Assembly: GCA_038025085.1 (NCBI GenBank) | Contig: CM076140.1 | Coordinates: 38,377,501 to 38,441,500, forward strand | DNA length: 64,000 bases | From: Tetragonia tetragonoides | Taxonomy: Eukaryota; Streptophyta; Magnoliopsida; Caryophyllales; Aizoaceae | Direction of reading: 5' to 3' | Shown: in pieces, positions 23,892-35,408 of the stretch | Layout of the letters: each line of letters begins with the position of its first letter | Position numbering within the stretch: the stretch's first letter is position 1 | Program-made: the position numbers and the translations under genes | The notes under the pieces: model-generated | The model's input: the letters and a program-made list of their open reading frames with translations, nothing else | The model's database searches: none | What the model was told of the DNA's origin: nothing

Positions 23892-24137
23892 ACGTGTTAG
23901 GAACCTTTTCTTTTTTTTTTAGCTAGCTCCTAATGCCCGAAGATGGTGCGAGAATTCAAATTCAATGAATACCCATCATTTTTCCAATGATATATTCTAA
24001 AAGTAATGAACAATACGTGTTAGGAACCTTTTCTTTTTTTTTTTAGCTAGCTCCTAATGCCCGAAGATGGTGCGAGAATTCAAATTCAATGAACACCCAT
24101 CATTTTCCCAATGATATATTCTAAAAGTCATGAACAA
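23892..24137. repeat. Tandem duplication of about 123 bp in A leader
   Basis: The unit starting ACGTGTTAGGAACC at 23892 is repeated from 24015 with few changes. It includes TTAGCTAGCTCCTAATGCCCG. It sits in the untranslated leader between primer site and gag. Long A and T runs follow (24180-24340). No ORF of interest is in 23437-24627. Confidence 0.85.
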
Positions 24138-24627
24138 TTTTCTAGGACCTTTTAGCAAAAAAAAAAGAGTCAGTCTCCCAATTTCCCCTCTCCCTTTTTC
24201 TATTTCTTTATTTTTTTTTTTCTTTTGAAGTCATTCAGATTCGGCCAAAAAAAAAAAAAAAAAAAAAAAAATCAAAAAACAAAAAAAAATCGGCAAACAT
24301 GAAAGGAAAGGCCGCCGAAAAATAAAAAAAAAATCAAAATAAAAAAAGGACCGAAATTCTTTTATTTGATTTTATCCCATTTTCCATTTTCATTGAGTCT
24401 AGAAAAATAAAAAATAGGAGAATCAGTCTTTTTCTATTTTTATCATTTTCGTTCATTAACTTTATTTTCTTTTGATACTAGGGAAATATTCGGGCATTTA
24501 GGCTTAATGAATTTTCTTTTTTTCAGGACAATGTATTTTTCTATATGTGGATCAATATTTTTCTTAGATGAGAGTCTAGTGGTCTTTTTCATGTTACTAA
24601 GTGCTCCGTGCTTCCTATTAAGTATAG

Positions 24628-26340
24628 GGGGTCCGAAGAAGAAAGGAAACCTTGAAAAAGTTGGGCTCGGCCTTCGGCAAGGCTGGTTCGTCTGCCACCG
24701 TCTACACGCCAGGTTCTCGTTTACCTCCACCACAAACAACCTCACCATCCATAAATTTGCCATCACTACATACCTTTTTCTCCACACCTATCACTCCTCC
24801 CAACTTCACGGTGCCTAAGACCACTGATGAAAGACTGGATGAACTCATGAGTGAGCTAGAAAGGGTACGACTCAAGGTTGAAGATATAGAAAGGAAAAGA
24901 GAAGACGAAACAAGGGTTCCCTCCGATTTCGACTCTGAGAAAGAAAGGCTAAATGCCATGCTGGCTAAGATCACCTCTGCCCTCAAGAGTAGCGGCCTGA
25001 TTTCCAACTACAGTGCCAATGTAGGAAAGTTTGACACTAAGATCAAAGGCAAACTTCCGGCCAAATTCTCTATGCCTGAAGTACCCACCTTCACTAGAGT
25101 CGACAATCCGCAGGATCACCTGAAATCCTTCACTACCGCTATGGCTCTAAGGCGAATCAATAAGAAACTCTATGCCCAGTTGTTTTCCCAGACCCTTGAT
25201 ACGCGTGCTCGACGGTGGTTCTACACCCTGGATTTGGAAAGCTACCCAACCTGGTCCGATTTTACCACAGTCTTCCTGGCTCGATACAAGGACAACGCTA
25301 TGCTCCCCATCACCTTGAGAGAACTTGAAATCACCACTCAAGAGAAGAACGAGGGATTCACTAAATTCCTCCGTCGATGGAAATCCAAGATAGCTGAAAT
25401 GGTGGAAAGACCCTCCGAAACTGAACAGATTAGGCATTTCATTAAGAACCTGCAACCAGCCTATAAGAACCACCTTCAATATCAGGACACTGACTCATAC
25501 CAGTGTCTTTATGACGTTGGCATCCTCATTGAAGACGATCTCAACAAAAACAAAGACCAGGTCACCCCTAAGCCCTTCATATGTGGGAGAGACAAGAGGA
25601 CAACTGTTGGAGCCTCTTCTGGTGCTCAGGTTAATGAGGTAGCTGCTGTGAATACCTTTGCTGAAAGAAAACCACCAAGGGAATTTACCCCTCTGTGTAT
25701 GACCTTGTCACATGCTCTTGAAAGAATGATAAAAAATAATCTGCTGCAGCCTATCGGACCTACTCCTGAACCATCCGTGAAGGGTCGCAACTGGAAAGAG
25801 GGAGAATACTGCAAATACCATCAAGGAAAAGGGCATGACACCGAAAACTGCTGGGCTCTTAAACATGCTATCCAAGATAGAATTGAGAATGGTACCATAC
25901 CCTTACCAAAACCTGGTCAAGCACCCAGCAACTCAAACAACCATTTAGGAGCAATCCTGCATATTAGTATTGAAGATGCCTTGGGACTCGAGATTGTTGG
26001 AATATGGGACAGTGACGAGGAAGACTTATGGGAGGACCTAACCAGATCTCCCGTAGTCGTGGCCCATTTCACACGTTCCGATCGTCATTATAGGCCACCA
26101 AACATCTATAGTGACAGAGTTCAGCCTCCAGCCAAAGAAGAAGCTCAAGAAATTCCGGCCAAAGACAAAGAATCTCCCATTACAGGACAACTCAAAAGGA
26201 TCAAGGCAGATATCTCCATTTGGCAGCTCTTAGCCTCATCCTACGAACACCGACAAGCCATTCTGGAAGTCTTGTCCAAAGTTTCAGTGTCACAAGATAT
26301 GAGGCCCGACGAGCTGGTCAGTTTCTTAGTAGGGATAAAC
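24628..26340 (+). pseudogene. gag: gag of element A
   Basis: The frame is open from 24628, but its first in-frame ATG is 24847, inside the predicted coiled coil (LDELMSELERVRLKVEDIER). The true start may have been lost, or may require splicing. The Gag core follows (GKLPAKFSMPEVPTF, DHLKSFTTAMALR, WFYTLDLESYPTWSDF). A zinc knuckle of the C-H-H-C form, YCKYHQGKGHDTENC, lies near 25807-25851. All match the gag of element C. The frame shifts by one near 26330, just before the protease. The element probably made a capsid protein in its active form. Confidence 0.85.
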
Positions 26341-27500
26341 CTCAACCAACTATCACCTTCTCCGACAGCGAGCTACCTCCCGAAGGATCCTCACACAATA
26401 ATGCTCTATACTTGACTGTATTTGCCATGGGCAAGTATGTGCCTATGACCCTAGTGGACAATGGATCTGCCGTAAATGTATGCCCATTGACAACTGCAGC
26501 AAAATTGGCCATCGATATGAAGAATTTGGCTCACTCAGCATAAGGCCTACGTGCTTATGACAACTCCAGTCGAAAGGTCCTTGGCACCATAACCATGAAC
26601 GTCACCTCTGGAACTATAGAGAAAATGGTCCAGTTTTACGTCATGGATATTCCGGCCACTTTCAACTTGTTATTGGGGCGACCTTGGCTCCATGGTTTAA
26701 ATGTTGTAGCCTCTACCCTCCATCAGAAAGGCAAGATGATGCTAGAAGGAGTAATTGTTGAAATTGAAGCCAATCCTATCAAAGCCACCATTGATAAGGC
26801 TCCTATCTTAAAGATAGAACATGATAGTGAAGACACCAAGTCTTGCACCTCCGCTGGTTCTGAAGAATTTGAAATGTATCCTCCTGAAGAAATAGGAGAA
26901 TCTGATGAGTTCGAAGAAATAAAAGAAACCATCGAAGGGATCTCCATCTATGTGGCACACCACCACAATGCAATTCGGCAGATGAAGGAGAAAATTGCTT
27001 CACTAGAACGACCCACAGAGTGTAACTTTGTTTTGGCGAAAGGAGAAGCTCGTTTCCAACAGGATGAGATGTTTAGCTACATGGTCAAGTACGGGTACGC
27101 TCATCCGAGAAGACCTACGTCTCAAATTCTTCCAAGAGACGGGAATCCCTATCTTCGGTGCAAATATTGTGAAGCCAATAGGCATCATACCAACCAGTGC
27201 AAGCGCCTAAAAGGATGGCGTCGCTTCAACCAGAAACAGTACACTCCACTAAACGCCCCCATTGGGAACGTTATGAATGAGCTCATGTGGAGAGGAGACC
27301 TTAAGCCCATGATTCCGACTGACAACCTCCAGGAGATAAAAATGGATAAAGATTTATATTGCTGCTATCATCGATTCTTCGGCCACTATACAGGAAATCA
27401 TACACCGCGGAGAGATTCCGCATCCTCTGAAAGAAGAGGACGATACCTACGAGGCCTGGAATCAGTTGGCAACCCGCAGGAGCTAGAGGATCGAGTCTGA
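26340..27500 (+). pseudogene. Protease region of element A with downstream zinc-knuckle module
   Basis: The protease motif is LVDNGSAVNVCP (about 26454-26489), the D-N-G-S form seen in Tat elements, followed by FNLLLGRPWLHGL, the usual end of the domain. A TAA at 26541-26543 interrupts it. The frame then stays open to 27500. In the last part are a CCHC knuckle, CKYCEANRHHTNQC (about 27163-27204), and a degenerate copy of the gag knuckle, YCCYHRFFGHYTGNH (about 27358-27402). Element C has no such knuckles at this place. The second module may come from a duplicated gag end. Confidence 0.75.
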
Positions 27501-27835
27501 GTCCCTAAGTTTTGTCGAGTTAGGATCCTAGCTAAATCTTTAGGTTGAGTCTAGAACGGGGGGTGTTCCCCCTTTTTACTTTTCTTTCTAAGTCTAGTTT
27601 CTTTTTGACGGGTATTAGAGACGCTCTTCTCTAAAGTCATGTGTGCTTATCTCTTTTTGCACATCAATAAAACTTTCTCTTCCTCATTTCTTTCCTTGTT
27701 TAGCTATTGATAAATCCAATGAACTTAAAAGTTGCACAAATCATTAACTAACCAATTTAAGCAATGTAAGTAAACTTCGCAAAGCAAGAATGCAGATCAT
27801 CGCTTTTTATAGGAATTTGAGCAACTGAACTCCCT
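27501..27835 (+). other. Spacer of element A where RT and RNase H are missing
   Basis: A non-coding stretch with C and T runs and an AATAAAA signal (about 27667). In element C the corresponding interval holds about 2 kb of RT and RNase H. The frame homologous to C (VQRRSEPSYC) resumes near 27845 as LQRRSEPSFC. I read this as a deletion, or replacement by unrelated sequence. Confidence 0.7.
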
Positions 27836-29150
27836 CAACGATGTCACTCTACAAAGAAGAAGCGAGCCATCCTTTTGTAACAACCTTGACAAAGAAATGA
27901 CCCTGGCTCCAATCGAACAGGATCCTTGGTACCAAGACGTCTTCAACTACATCACCAAAGGGATATACCCTCAGGACGTGCCACTAAGAGCTCCACGGGC
28001 CATCCGTCTCTTAGCGGCACAATACATAGGATACAAGGGGGTTTTGTACAAGAAATCCCACAACGGAGTCAACCTCAGATGCGTGAACTCCGAAGAAGTC
28101 GCAGAGATTATGGACGAGGTACACAATGGTGTGTGCGGACCACACATGAATGGACGAATGCTCTCTAGAAAGGTCTTCCGATTGGGATACTACTGGACCA
28201 CTATGGAAAGGGATTGCTACAACTATGTCAAGAAGTGCTAGAAGTGTCAGATATATGCCAACCTGCAGCATATACCACCCTCAATGCTCCACAAATTAAC
28301 ATCCCCTTAGCCGTTTTCCACATGGGGAATAGACATCATTGGTAAAATCACCCCGAAAGGCTTGGGAGGACATGAGTACATCCTAGTAGCCATAGACTAT
28401 TTTACCAAATGGGTCGAAGCCCAATCCTATGCCATCCTCACCTTTAAACAAATGTCCAAATTCATAAGGAACAACATTATTTGTCGATACGGCGTTCCGC
28501 ATGAAATTATCAGTGACCATCGATCCCATTTCAAAGCCGAGACAGCCACCCTCCTCAAAAACTACAAAATCCAGCACCACAAATCATCCGCTTACCGTCC
28601 CCAAACCAATGGCCCAGTAGAAGCCGCCAACAAAAACCTCAAAACAATCATTGAAAAGACGATAGAAAACTACAAAGATTGGGCCATAAAACTAAGGACA
28701 TTCATAAGATCCTCTACGGGAGCAATACCTTATTCCCTAGTTTACGGAATGGAAGCGGTTCTACCCATAGAAGTCCAACTACCCTCCATGCGCATAGCCT
28801 TAGAGGGTGAAATTCCTGAAACCCAATGGTTACAAGCCCGCTACGAAGAACTCATGTTCACGGATGAAAGACGCCTACGGGCCCTAGACCATTCCCACAT
28901 GTACAAGCAGCGCATGGCGAGAGCATTCAACAAAAAGGTCCGACCTCGGAACTTAAAGGAAGGGGATTTAGTTTGGAAAGAATTACGTGCCCCAGTTACC
29001 GACCCCAGAGGCAAATTTCGACCAAACTGGTCCAGTCCGTTCATCATCAAAGACATTCTCTCAGGAGGCGCGGTCATGCTCATGGACATTGACGGCATCG
29101 AGTTCAGTCAGCTCACCAATATGGACCAACTGAAGAAGTGCTACGACTAA
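27836..29150 (+). pseudogene. Integrase of element A, two in-frame TAG codons
   Basis: Begins with the linker LQRRSEPSFC and the H-H-C-C zinc-binding domain (CGPHMNGRMLSRK then YVKKC). TAG codons lie at 28239-28241 and 28308-28310. The catalytic core follows: first Asp in WGIDIIGKI, second in IISDHRSHF (the usual Asn-Gly after the Asp is His-Arg), and Glu in NGPVEAANKNL. The C-terminal part, VTDPRGKFRPNWS, ends MDQLKKCYD. D-D-E residues are therefore present, but the zinc domain is cut from the core. The neighbour downstream is antisense. Confidence 0.85.
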
Positions 29151-29184
29151 AAAAAAAAGAAAAAAGAAAAAAGGACGTGCACAA

Positions 29185-29255
29185 ATTGAACGAAATACGC
29201 TGGCCTGATTCCACACTGGATACATAGGTAACCCTTTTAAGGGGTACGGCCAAAA
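29185..29255. promoter_or_regulatory. Conserved inter-gene element of A
   Basis: The same ATACGC.GGCCTGATTCC then GGATACATAGG and GGGGTACGGCC blocks as in B and C lie just after the integrase stop, between convergent genes. Two of the inverted-pair bases have changed compared with B. Confidence 0.45.
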
Positions 29256-29449
29256 TCAATCCAAAATTCCACTCAACTCATTGAAAAAAGGGTAATCTTT
29301 ATTCAAACTTAACGAATAAGCTTACATTGCAAAAATTAACTTACTAAGGTTACAAAAAAAAAAGTGCAACTACGAGGGTTTAAGCTAAACAAATTCTTAT
29401 TACTTTTTTTTTAAAACTAGACTTGCTTTCAGAGAAAACTATTTCAACC

Positions 29450-30788
29450 CTTATTCCCTTTAGAAGGCTTCGTCGAAGAGTTCTTCTCTGAAGGACTCTG
29501 GCTTGAGGACGACTTATGATCGCTCCCTTGAGTTGGGGGCTTGACTCTTTTCAGTACATGATAGCCTCCCACCTGAGGCCCTTCCTTTCTTTTCTTGCTT
29601 TCTGTTCTTGAGTCATACTTAGGCTTTAGTTGGTCCCACTCATCATGACGAAGGGCTCATCTCGCTTCTCCATCACTGCAGGAAAGCCAATTCAAGTAGG
29701 TCTCAGAAACTTGAGTTGGGGTAATAACCCGAGGTACAGTCCAGCGGTCCCGGCTACGCCAATACTTTCCTCAATCCGCAGCAAATTCAATGGTCAAAGC
29801 TACGATAGTTGGTCTCGTAGTCTCCTAACGAGGGATAACCTGCTTCAACCCGTATTGCCTCATGACCCTAGAGGGGAAGAAGAAAGTAGTCCTGTACAGA
29901 CCCAATATGGTAGTATGAGGAACCAAATTGTCACAAGCCACTAAGGAAGTCAGCTCCACCAGGACACATGCCAACGGATAACAGGTCCTGCATGGAAAAA
30001 GGCACCCCATTCAGCAAGGGTCTTTTCAGAATATAGCCTCTTCCTAACCAAGAAGCTAGCCGCAGTATAAGTTTTCTTCGACCACGATCGAGGGACACGA
30101 GGTATCATATTCTCTCGTGACTCTATTAGCCTCAATGCTCACATAACCAAATTTGAAGCAGCAGGGGGCTGACAGAAAAAGCTTCGAGAGGAGAGATTTT
30201 CAACCTGTCAAGCCCAATAATAGTATCCACTACAACCAGATGCAAAGGAGAATGCCCTTCGACCATTTGATTAACCACTCGCAGCAACGAGGCTCTACCC
30301 AAGTTAGGCGATTCTGCATTAGCAAACAATAAGCGATTTAACAGGCAAAGTACCAAAGCTTGCCGGCGACAACGCCTAAATATTGCACTTTTGTCAGAAG
30401 AAATATCAATTTTTTCACAGAGTAGAACCAAGTCAACATCGACACCAAGAACCATGCTTCTGGCTTATGCAGATGACAAGCCTAGGGATTTCCTATATTG
30501 AGCACTAAAACCATCTCTCAAGTACGGCACAGCTGGAGGAAGAACATCAGGCATATTGGTGATCGCAGCAAATTCTTCAACTAAAGGGCATAAATCAGAG
30601 TTACCAAAGCGAAAGACATGCAAATCGGGGTCCCAATAATTCAAAGCAAATCGAAGAAGGGGCCATAATATTTTGGTTGGTCTCAAAGTCAGCAAGGTAG
30701 AGACATGGAACGGAACCAGTTCAAGTTTTTCTTTTATAGTCAGATTTTTGCACCAAGCATCGAACAGGTTTTCAAAGGATTTCACCAT
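29450..30788 (-). pseudogene. Antisense DUF7745-like gene of element A, degraded
   Basis: The start is taken at ATG 30788 because it aligns with C's start. Residues LELVPFHVSTLL and YWDPDLHVFRFGNSDLCPL match B and C. A G-to-T-type change gives TAA at about 30465 (B has Glu there). A second stop follows CEH near 30132, with frame changes near 29950 and 29820. FPSRVMRQYGLKQVIP and a Lys/Ser-rich end are still readable. No intron is present at the LLLQ-IWL junction, unlike C. It lies antisense, between the integrase and PMD genes. Function is unknown. Confidence 0.55.
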
Positions 30789-30844
30789 GGTAGAAGATTT
30801 GGGAAATTTGAGAAAGTGATAAAACATTAAGAATCCCGTCAAAC

Positions 30845-30975
30845 CTATTTATAGGTAAAAATACGGGCCAAAAGAAGTCAGAAACCATGAAAAAGCCCAA
30901 ACCAGAGCTGTCAGTGGCTCTGGTCAGGGTCGCTAGCGGCATTAGCCCGCAGCACAGCGCCGCTAGCGGCCCTGA
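30845..30975 (-). promoter_or_regulatory. Promoter region of A DUF7745-like gene
   Basis: CCTATAAATAGG (reading leftward) lies at about 30845-30857. Upstream are GTCGCTAGCGGC at 30929-30940 and a perfect GCCGCTAGCGGC at 30959-30970. The spacing resembles the B copy. Confidence 0.6.
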
Positions 30976-31337
30976 CCATGTCCCAGTCTGCTTTTTCCTC
31001 TCACTCCAGCCCACCCACTTGGTCCATTCAGCTCGATTTAAGCCTAGTTTGATGCACACGGCTGAGTTATAAAGCCCGAGACTCTCTTAGTTTTATCTTT
31101 TCCATTTTTTTTTTTTTAATTATTTTTTTCATTTTTTTAGGGGGTATAATATGTGTAATTTTTGCTATTTCTTGTAATTTTTACCTTTTTCTTTATTTTA
31201 TTCCCTAAATTGTGGCTTTTTCCTACTTCATAACACATTGCATACTTAGAGATCAGACGGACATAATTGAGTCATCATAGCACAGACATATCATAAAAAT
31301 GTATAAAAACAAGAGTTCCAAATCTCAAGGTCAATGT

Positions 31338-34092
31338 CTACAAAGAGATCCAACACCGATCAACTAGAGTCGCCATCACCGTTGCTGTTAGTCTCATCAT
31401 CAACGGACGACCCCTGACCATATTCCCAGTCGAATAATGGAAAGAAGAGCTATATATGGGCCTGCTGTTGTCAGGCCTCATGTCTCGCGTATCATATGCT
31501 GGTGCGCGCATGGGGGTACCTGCCGAAAACCACGCTCCGAAGAGGCTCTCTGTGGCTTGACTAGAAAGTCCATAGCCACATCCTGATACGAAGGCCCAGT
31601 GTGAGGCACATCCCATCCAGGGGCGTTCGCCCAACCTCCAGCCGTGGGGGTAGCAATAGGCCTGCTATTAAGTGAAGGCTGGAAACCCGCAGGGGAGAAC
31701 ATCTTAGGAACGTACGGCACAGAAGGTCCGGGCACCTCATCAACAGGAGGCCTGGTCACAGCTACGGGAGGTGAATGAGCAACAGACGGTCTGCTCGCCA
31801 AAGAGGCCCTCGCAGCAGAAGAATGTCGAGGTCCCACCGAAGAGGAAGACTAAGACATCTGCAAACAATCAAGATCGAGATGTTAAGTTAAGCACTTCAC
31901 TTATCTAAACAAAGGATGAAAGTCTACTTACATCAACAGTCTTAGACCGAGAACTTTTCCCCTTGCCCATCACCCGACCATAGCCTTTCTTCCACAGGTG
32001 AATGAGCTTGAAGATTTGAGAGGTCTACTCCCAGTTCAGCTACAAAAACACAAACACAAGAGATAGAGTCAGCACCCAAAGGCAAACACAAAATACAAGA
32101 AGGAATAAAAAGGAACTTACCCCTGTACAACCATCAGGCAAAGGCAAGCCCTCCACAGCCTCTCCATCAGCCATATGTAGAGGGAACTCCTCTACTATGC
32201 GTTCCCCGCTCTCCCCAATATACCCCACCTCATTAGTCGGCAAGGTCACGCTTGGGGGCTGACCCCGAGGAACTCTAGAATGGGACCTCCTGGGACCCTG
32301 AGGAGCTAGACGATCCGGCTGCGAGACACAAGAAGTCAGTATATCACACATATAGCTAAAAAGATACAGATAAATTTCTTACCTCAGAAGTGAGGTCCGG
32401 CATCAGACGATCCAAGCAGTAAGCCAGGTACACGGCCGTGCGGTCTAAGCTATCAACCTCCGGCATAAGAAACTGCGTGGCCACCATACCACGAGCCACA
32501 ATCCCCAAGTTCTGCACGCTCATACCGCGTAGGTAGAACATGGTCAAAGGAGGATCCTCCGGAATCAGATGACTACCCAATGTGGGATAAATAAGCCGGG
32601 TCAAGCGGTCCCCAAAATACCATACACAGCCAAATGGCTCCTTTAAGACCACCCGCAAGGAGGACACCCTGAAAGAGTCCATAATAATATGGGGCGGAAC
32701 CCCAGGAATAGCATCAAAAGCGGACCATGACACCAGCAAGTTACTAGTTCAAAAGTTCATTCACACCAAATGGACCAAAAAGAATATATGCACAAGTCAA
32801 CAACAACATACCATAGACGCAACATGTCTCTCAAAAGAAGCCCAAAAATGCTCCATAGAGGTAAACGAGTGGTTATTTCTACCAATCCACCGTGAACCCA
32901 GTGGGAACATCCTCAAACCAGGACAGTGAGGACCAAAGGTCGGAAAATACTTAAAGAACCACAGCTGCCATACAAGTAAGAAAGTAATACATGGGCAAAG
33001 AAAAAAAAAAGAGAAGAAACAGAAGGGCCTACCTCCAGTATCCTCCACGGGCCCGAGCTAGACGCCTTCTCACTCGTCGGCTTAGGCCTGCAAGCCCGAC
33101 GACACCATCTCACCAAGGAAGCATAGGCAGAAGCACTGAAGTTGACTCATGAACCTTGGTCAAATCCTCTAAACATGTCAAGAAACCGAGTTGACATACG
33201 CTCTTCTTCTGAGCGAAAATGGTTGACCCCAACAAGCATGCCAGGAAGATACGGGCTCTCTGCTCCTCAGTAAGCCCCTGCTCCGCCAAAGCCGCCCATA
33301 ACTGCACCAGAGAAACCCGATCCTTATCAAAATGGGCAGACACAGGCCCATAAAGCTCGAGTAACATATCACTCTGTTGCTAGTAACCCGAGTCGTACTG
33401 AATACGACGCCCTCTAAAGGATAGACTCGTCAACAGAGCAAATTGATAAGGGGTAGGGAACATCTCTCCCACAGGCGTATGAAAAGTGTTCGTTGAATCC
33501 CAGAACCTCTTCAATAGCCCCCTAGCGATAATCCTAGAATCCCTAGAGTGACAAGCAGGGATAACAGTCAGGAAATGGTCAAAACCCGAGCCCAATACCA
33601 AATTCCTAGCTCCCACTGAAAAAGTCTCCAGCATCATAGCCCAATGAGAGGTAGACCCATGAGCCTGCAACAAAATGCCAACACCCTAGCCAACAAACAA
33701 ATTTTTCTCAACCCCCTATATACTACAAATACAGCTAAAATAATTCCATACAGATTATATACAGCTGACTACCAATCCAGTTAAGTCCCAATTTGTTCGT
33801 GTGCCGAAGCACTAACAGTTCAAATTTTCAGTTCAAAACAGTTCAAAAAATATATATGCTAAACATACCAGCTCAGGTTTAGACAGATTACTTTGCCTCT
33901 CTGGTAGTAAGATACTACGGTTCCAAACCCCAGCAGGGGCCAGTCCAGTCGCATAAATGAGTCCTGATACAGTCGAGCTCCATCGGAGCGATGGGTCGGA
34001 GGTGTCCTAGTAGAGGGAAGCACAGTACGGAAGAGGTCCAGGTCATCCTCCCCATCACCCATGGGACATTTTCCTTTGTCTGCGGGAGCCAT
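31338..34092 (-). pseudogene. Antisense PMD (MAIN-like) gene of element A, seven exons, degraded
   Basis: Inferred exons: 34092-33869, 33664-33033, 32964-32812, 32733-32383, 32318-32121, 32039-31932 and 31858 to about 31400. The exon borders match B's. Exon 1 has a longer N-terminus than B (MAPADKGKCPMG) and a one-base loss. Exon 2 carries the PMD core but has lost its frame. Exon 4's acceptor reads TG instead of AG. Stops occur early in exons 6 and 7, and a one-base loss changes the C-terminus. WFFKYFPTFGPH and CVWYFGDRLTRLIYP remain clear. The gene is antisense to gag-pol, the same position as in B and C. Confidence 0.75.
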
Positions 34093-34379
34093 GGGAGTAC
34101 AATGAAGCTTTCTCTCTCTACAAGTGGGAAATTAAAAGTTTCAGATTCGCAAGAAACAAGCACCCATTCAACAATGCAACTCAGAATTCAGCAACTAAGC
34201 GGAAAATAAGCAAGTTCAAGACAAAAATCGAAGAATTTGGTCAAGAATTGACTTACCTCAAGCAAAGTGGAGCACTCAACAATGGTGGCTTTCGACAATG
34301 CTCTCGACAAAAGGCTCAGCGAAGAAGAAGAATGGCACGCGGAAGAGAAAAAAAGCGCTGAAGCTCTTCTTATTCGGCT

Positions 34380-34470
34380 CAAAGTCAGCGCCGCTATCAG
34401 CGCCGCTAGCGGCGCTGGCTAGAGCCGCTAGCGGCCTTCACCTGAGGCCCAGCGCCGCTAGCGGCCCTGC
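34380..34470 (-). promoter_or_regulatory. Three GCCGCTAGCGGC palindromes upstream of A PMD gene
   Basis: Perfect copies lie at 34402-34413, 34424-34435 and 34454-34465, with a half-copy near 34390. The first two start 22 bp apart, as in B. The cluster is about 310-370 bp upstream of the ATG at 34092. Confidence 0.65.
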
Positions 34471-34786
34471 ATGCCCTACACACGCGGGCCCCACTTGCTG
34501 TTCCATGATCCTTTTTCCAGTCCAGAGTTCGTTGTTCCAGTTCATTCGCGGCAAATATCAGTACCAAGCGCGCAGGAGAAAATCCCTTTGGCCCACAAAT
34601 TCAAATTCGACCGTTGGCCCATTTTACGGTACCAACTACTTTCAGGTAAAACTAACCCAATTATATTTTGCAGGTCCAAAATACTTAAACTCGGATACAT
34701 GCAGCGACGACTCTCACCGCCCAGAGTGCCAAAATTATTTTAAGCCTGGAAAGTCTACCGGCCTTACAAAATATCCCGATTTTGGG

Positions 34787-35010
34787 GTACATCAATGGTC
34801 GCTTAAGCTATTGCGGTTAAACTGTCCTCCTGCGAGATCACAAATTTTGGGTCAGTCAAGTGTCGCTTAAGCTATTGCGGTTAAACTGTCCTTCTGCGAG
34901 GTTTCTTATTATGTGTCAGTCAATGATTGCTCAAACTGTTGCAGTTATACTGTCCATTTATTTTTTATATGTTTCAGTCAATGATTGCTTAAGCTATTGC
35001 ATTTAAACCA
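34787..35010. repeat. Tandem array of about 60 bp monomers in A 3' region
   Basis: About four diverged copies of the same unit as in B (GTCGCTTAAGCTATTGCGGTTAAACTG core). The array is in the same position relative to the polypurine tract. Confidence 0.8.
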
Positions 35011-35408
35011 TTTTACAGCCGTTATTTTTAATCGCGCTGTCTCGTTGACTTTTTCGTTTCTCGTTTAGGGACAGAATCTCGACACCCGCCTAGTAGTGTT
35101 TACTCACTGTTTGTCGTAGCACTCCACGTTGATCACTCTCAAAGTATCACTACCTTTTTCATTCACTCTGAATACAGGTCCCCAGTAGACGTATAGGCCA
35201 TCTCTGAGCGGTGTTCTAGCCTGCTACCATAACCTTTATTTTCTCTTGTGTTCACATAGATGAAAGCTTAGCACGCTACGAGCATGTCCCAACTCAGGTT
35301 TGTCTTCATATGCATACATATTGTACACCCTCACACATCGTGTGCACATCAGCATCCTGCATGTCGCCTTCGGAATAATTTGATCTTCGCTTTTACTCAA
35401 GCTCGATC

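Noticed and set aside
24443..24818. ORFs on both strands before A gag
   Set aside because: Low-complexity leader sequence; not conserved in C.
34298..34870. 190-codon plus-strand ORF in element A
   Set aside because: Overlaps the GCCGCTAGCGGC promoter cluster and the start of the tandem array; B does not keep it, and it resembles no known protein.
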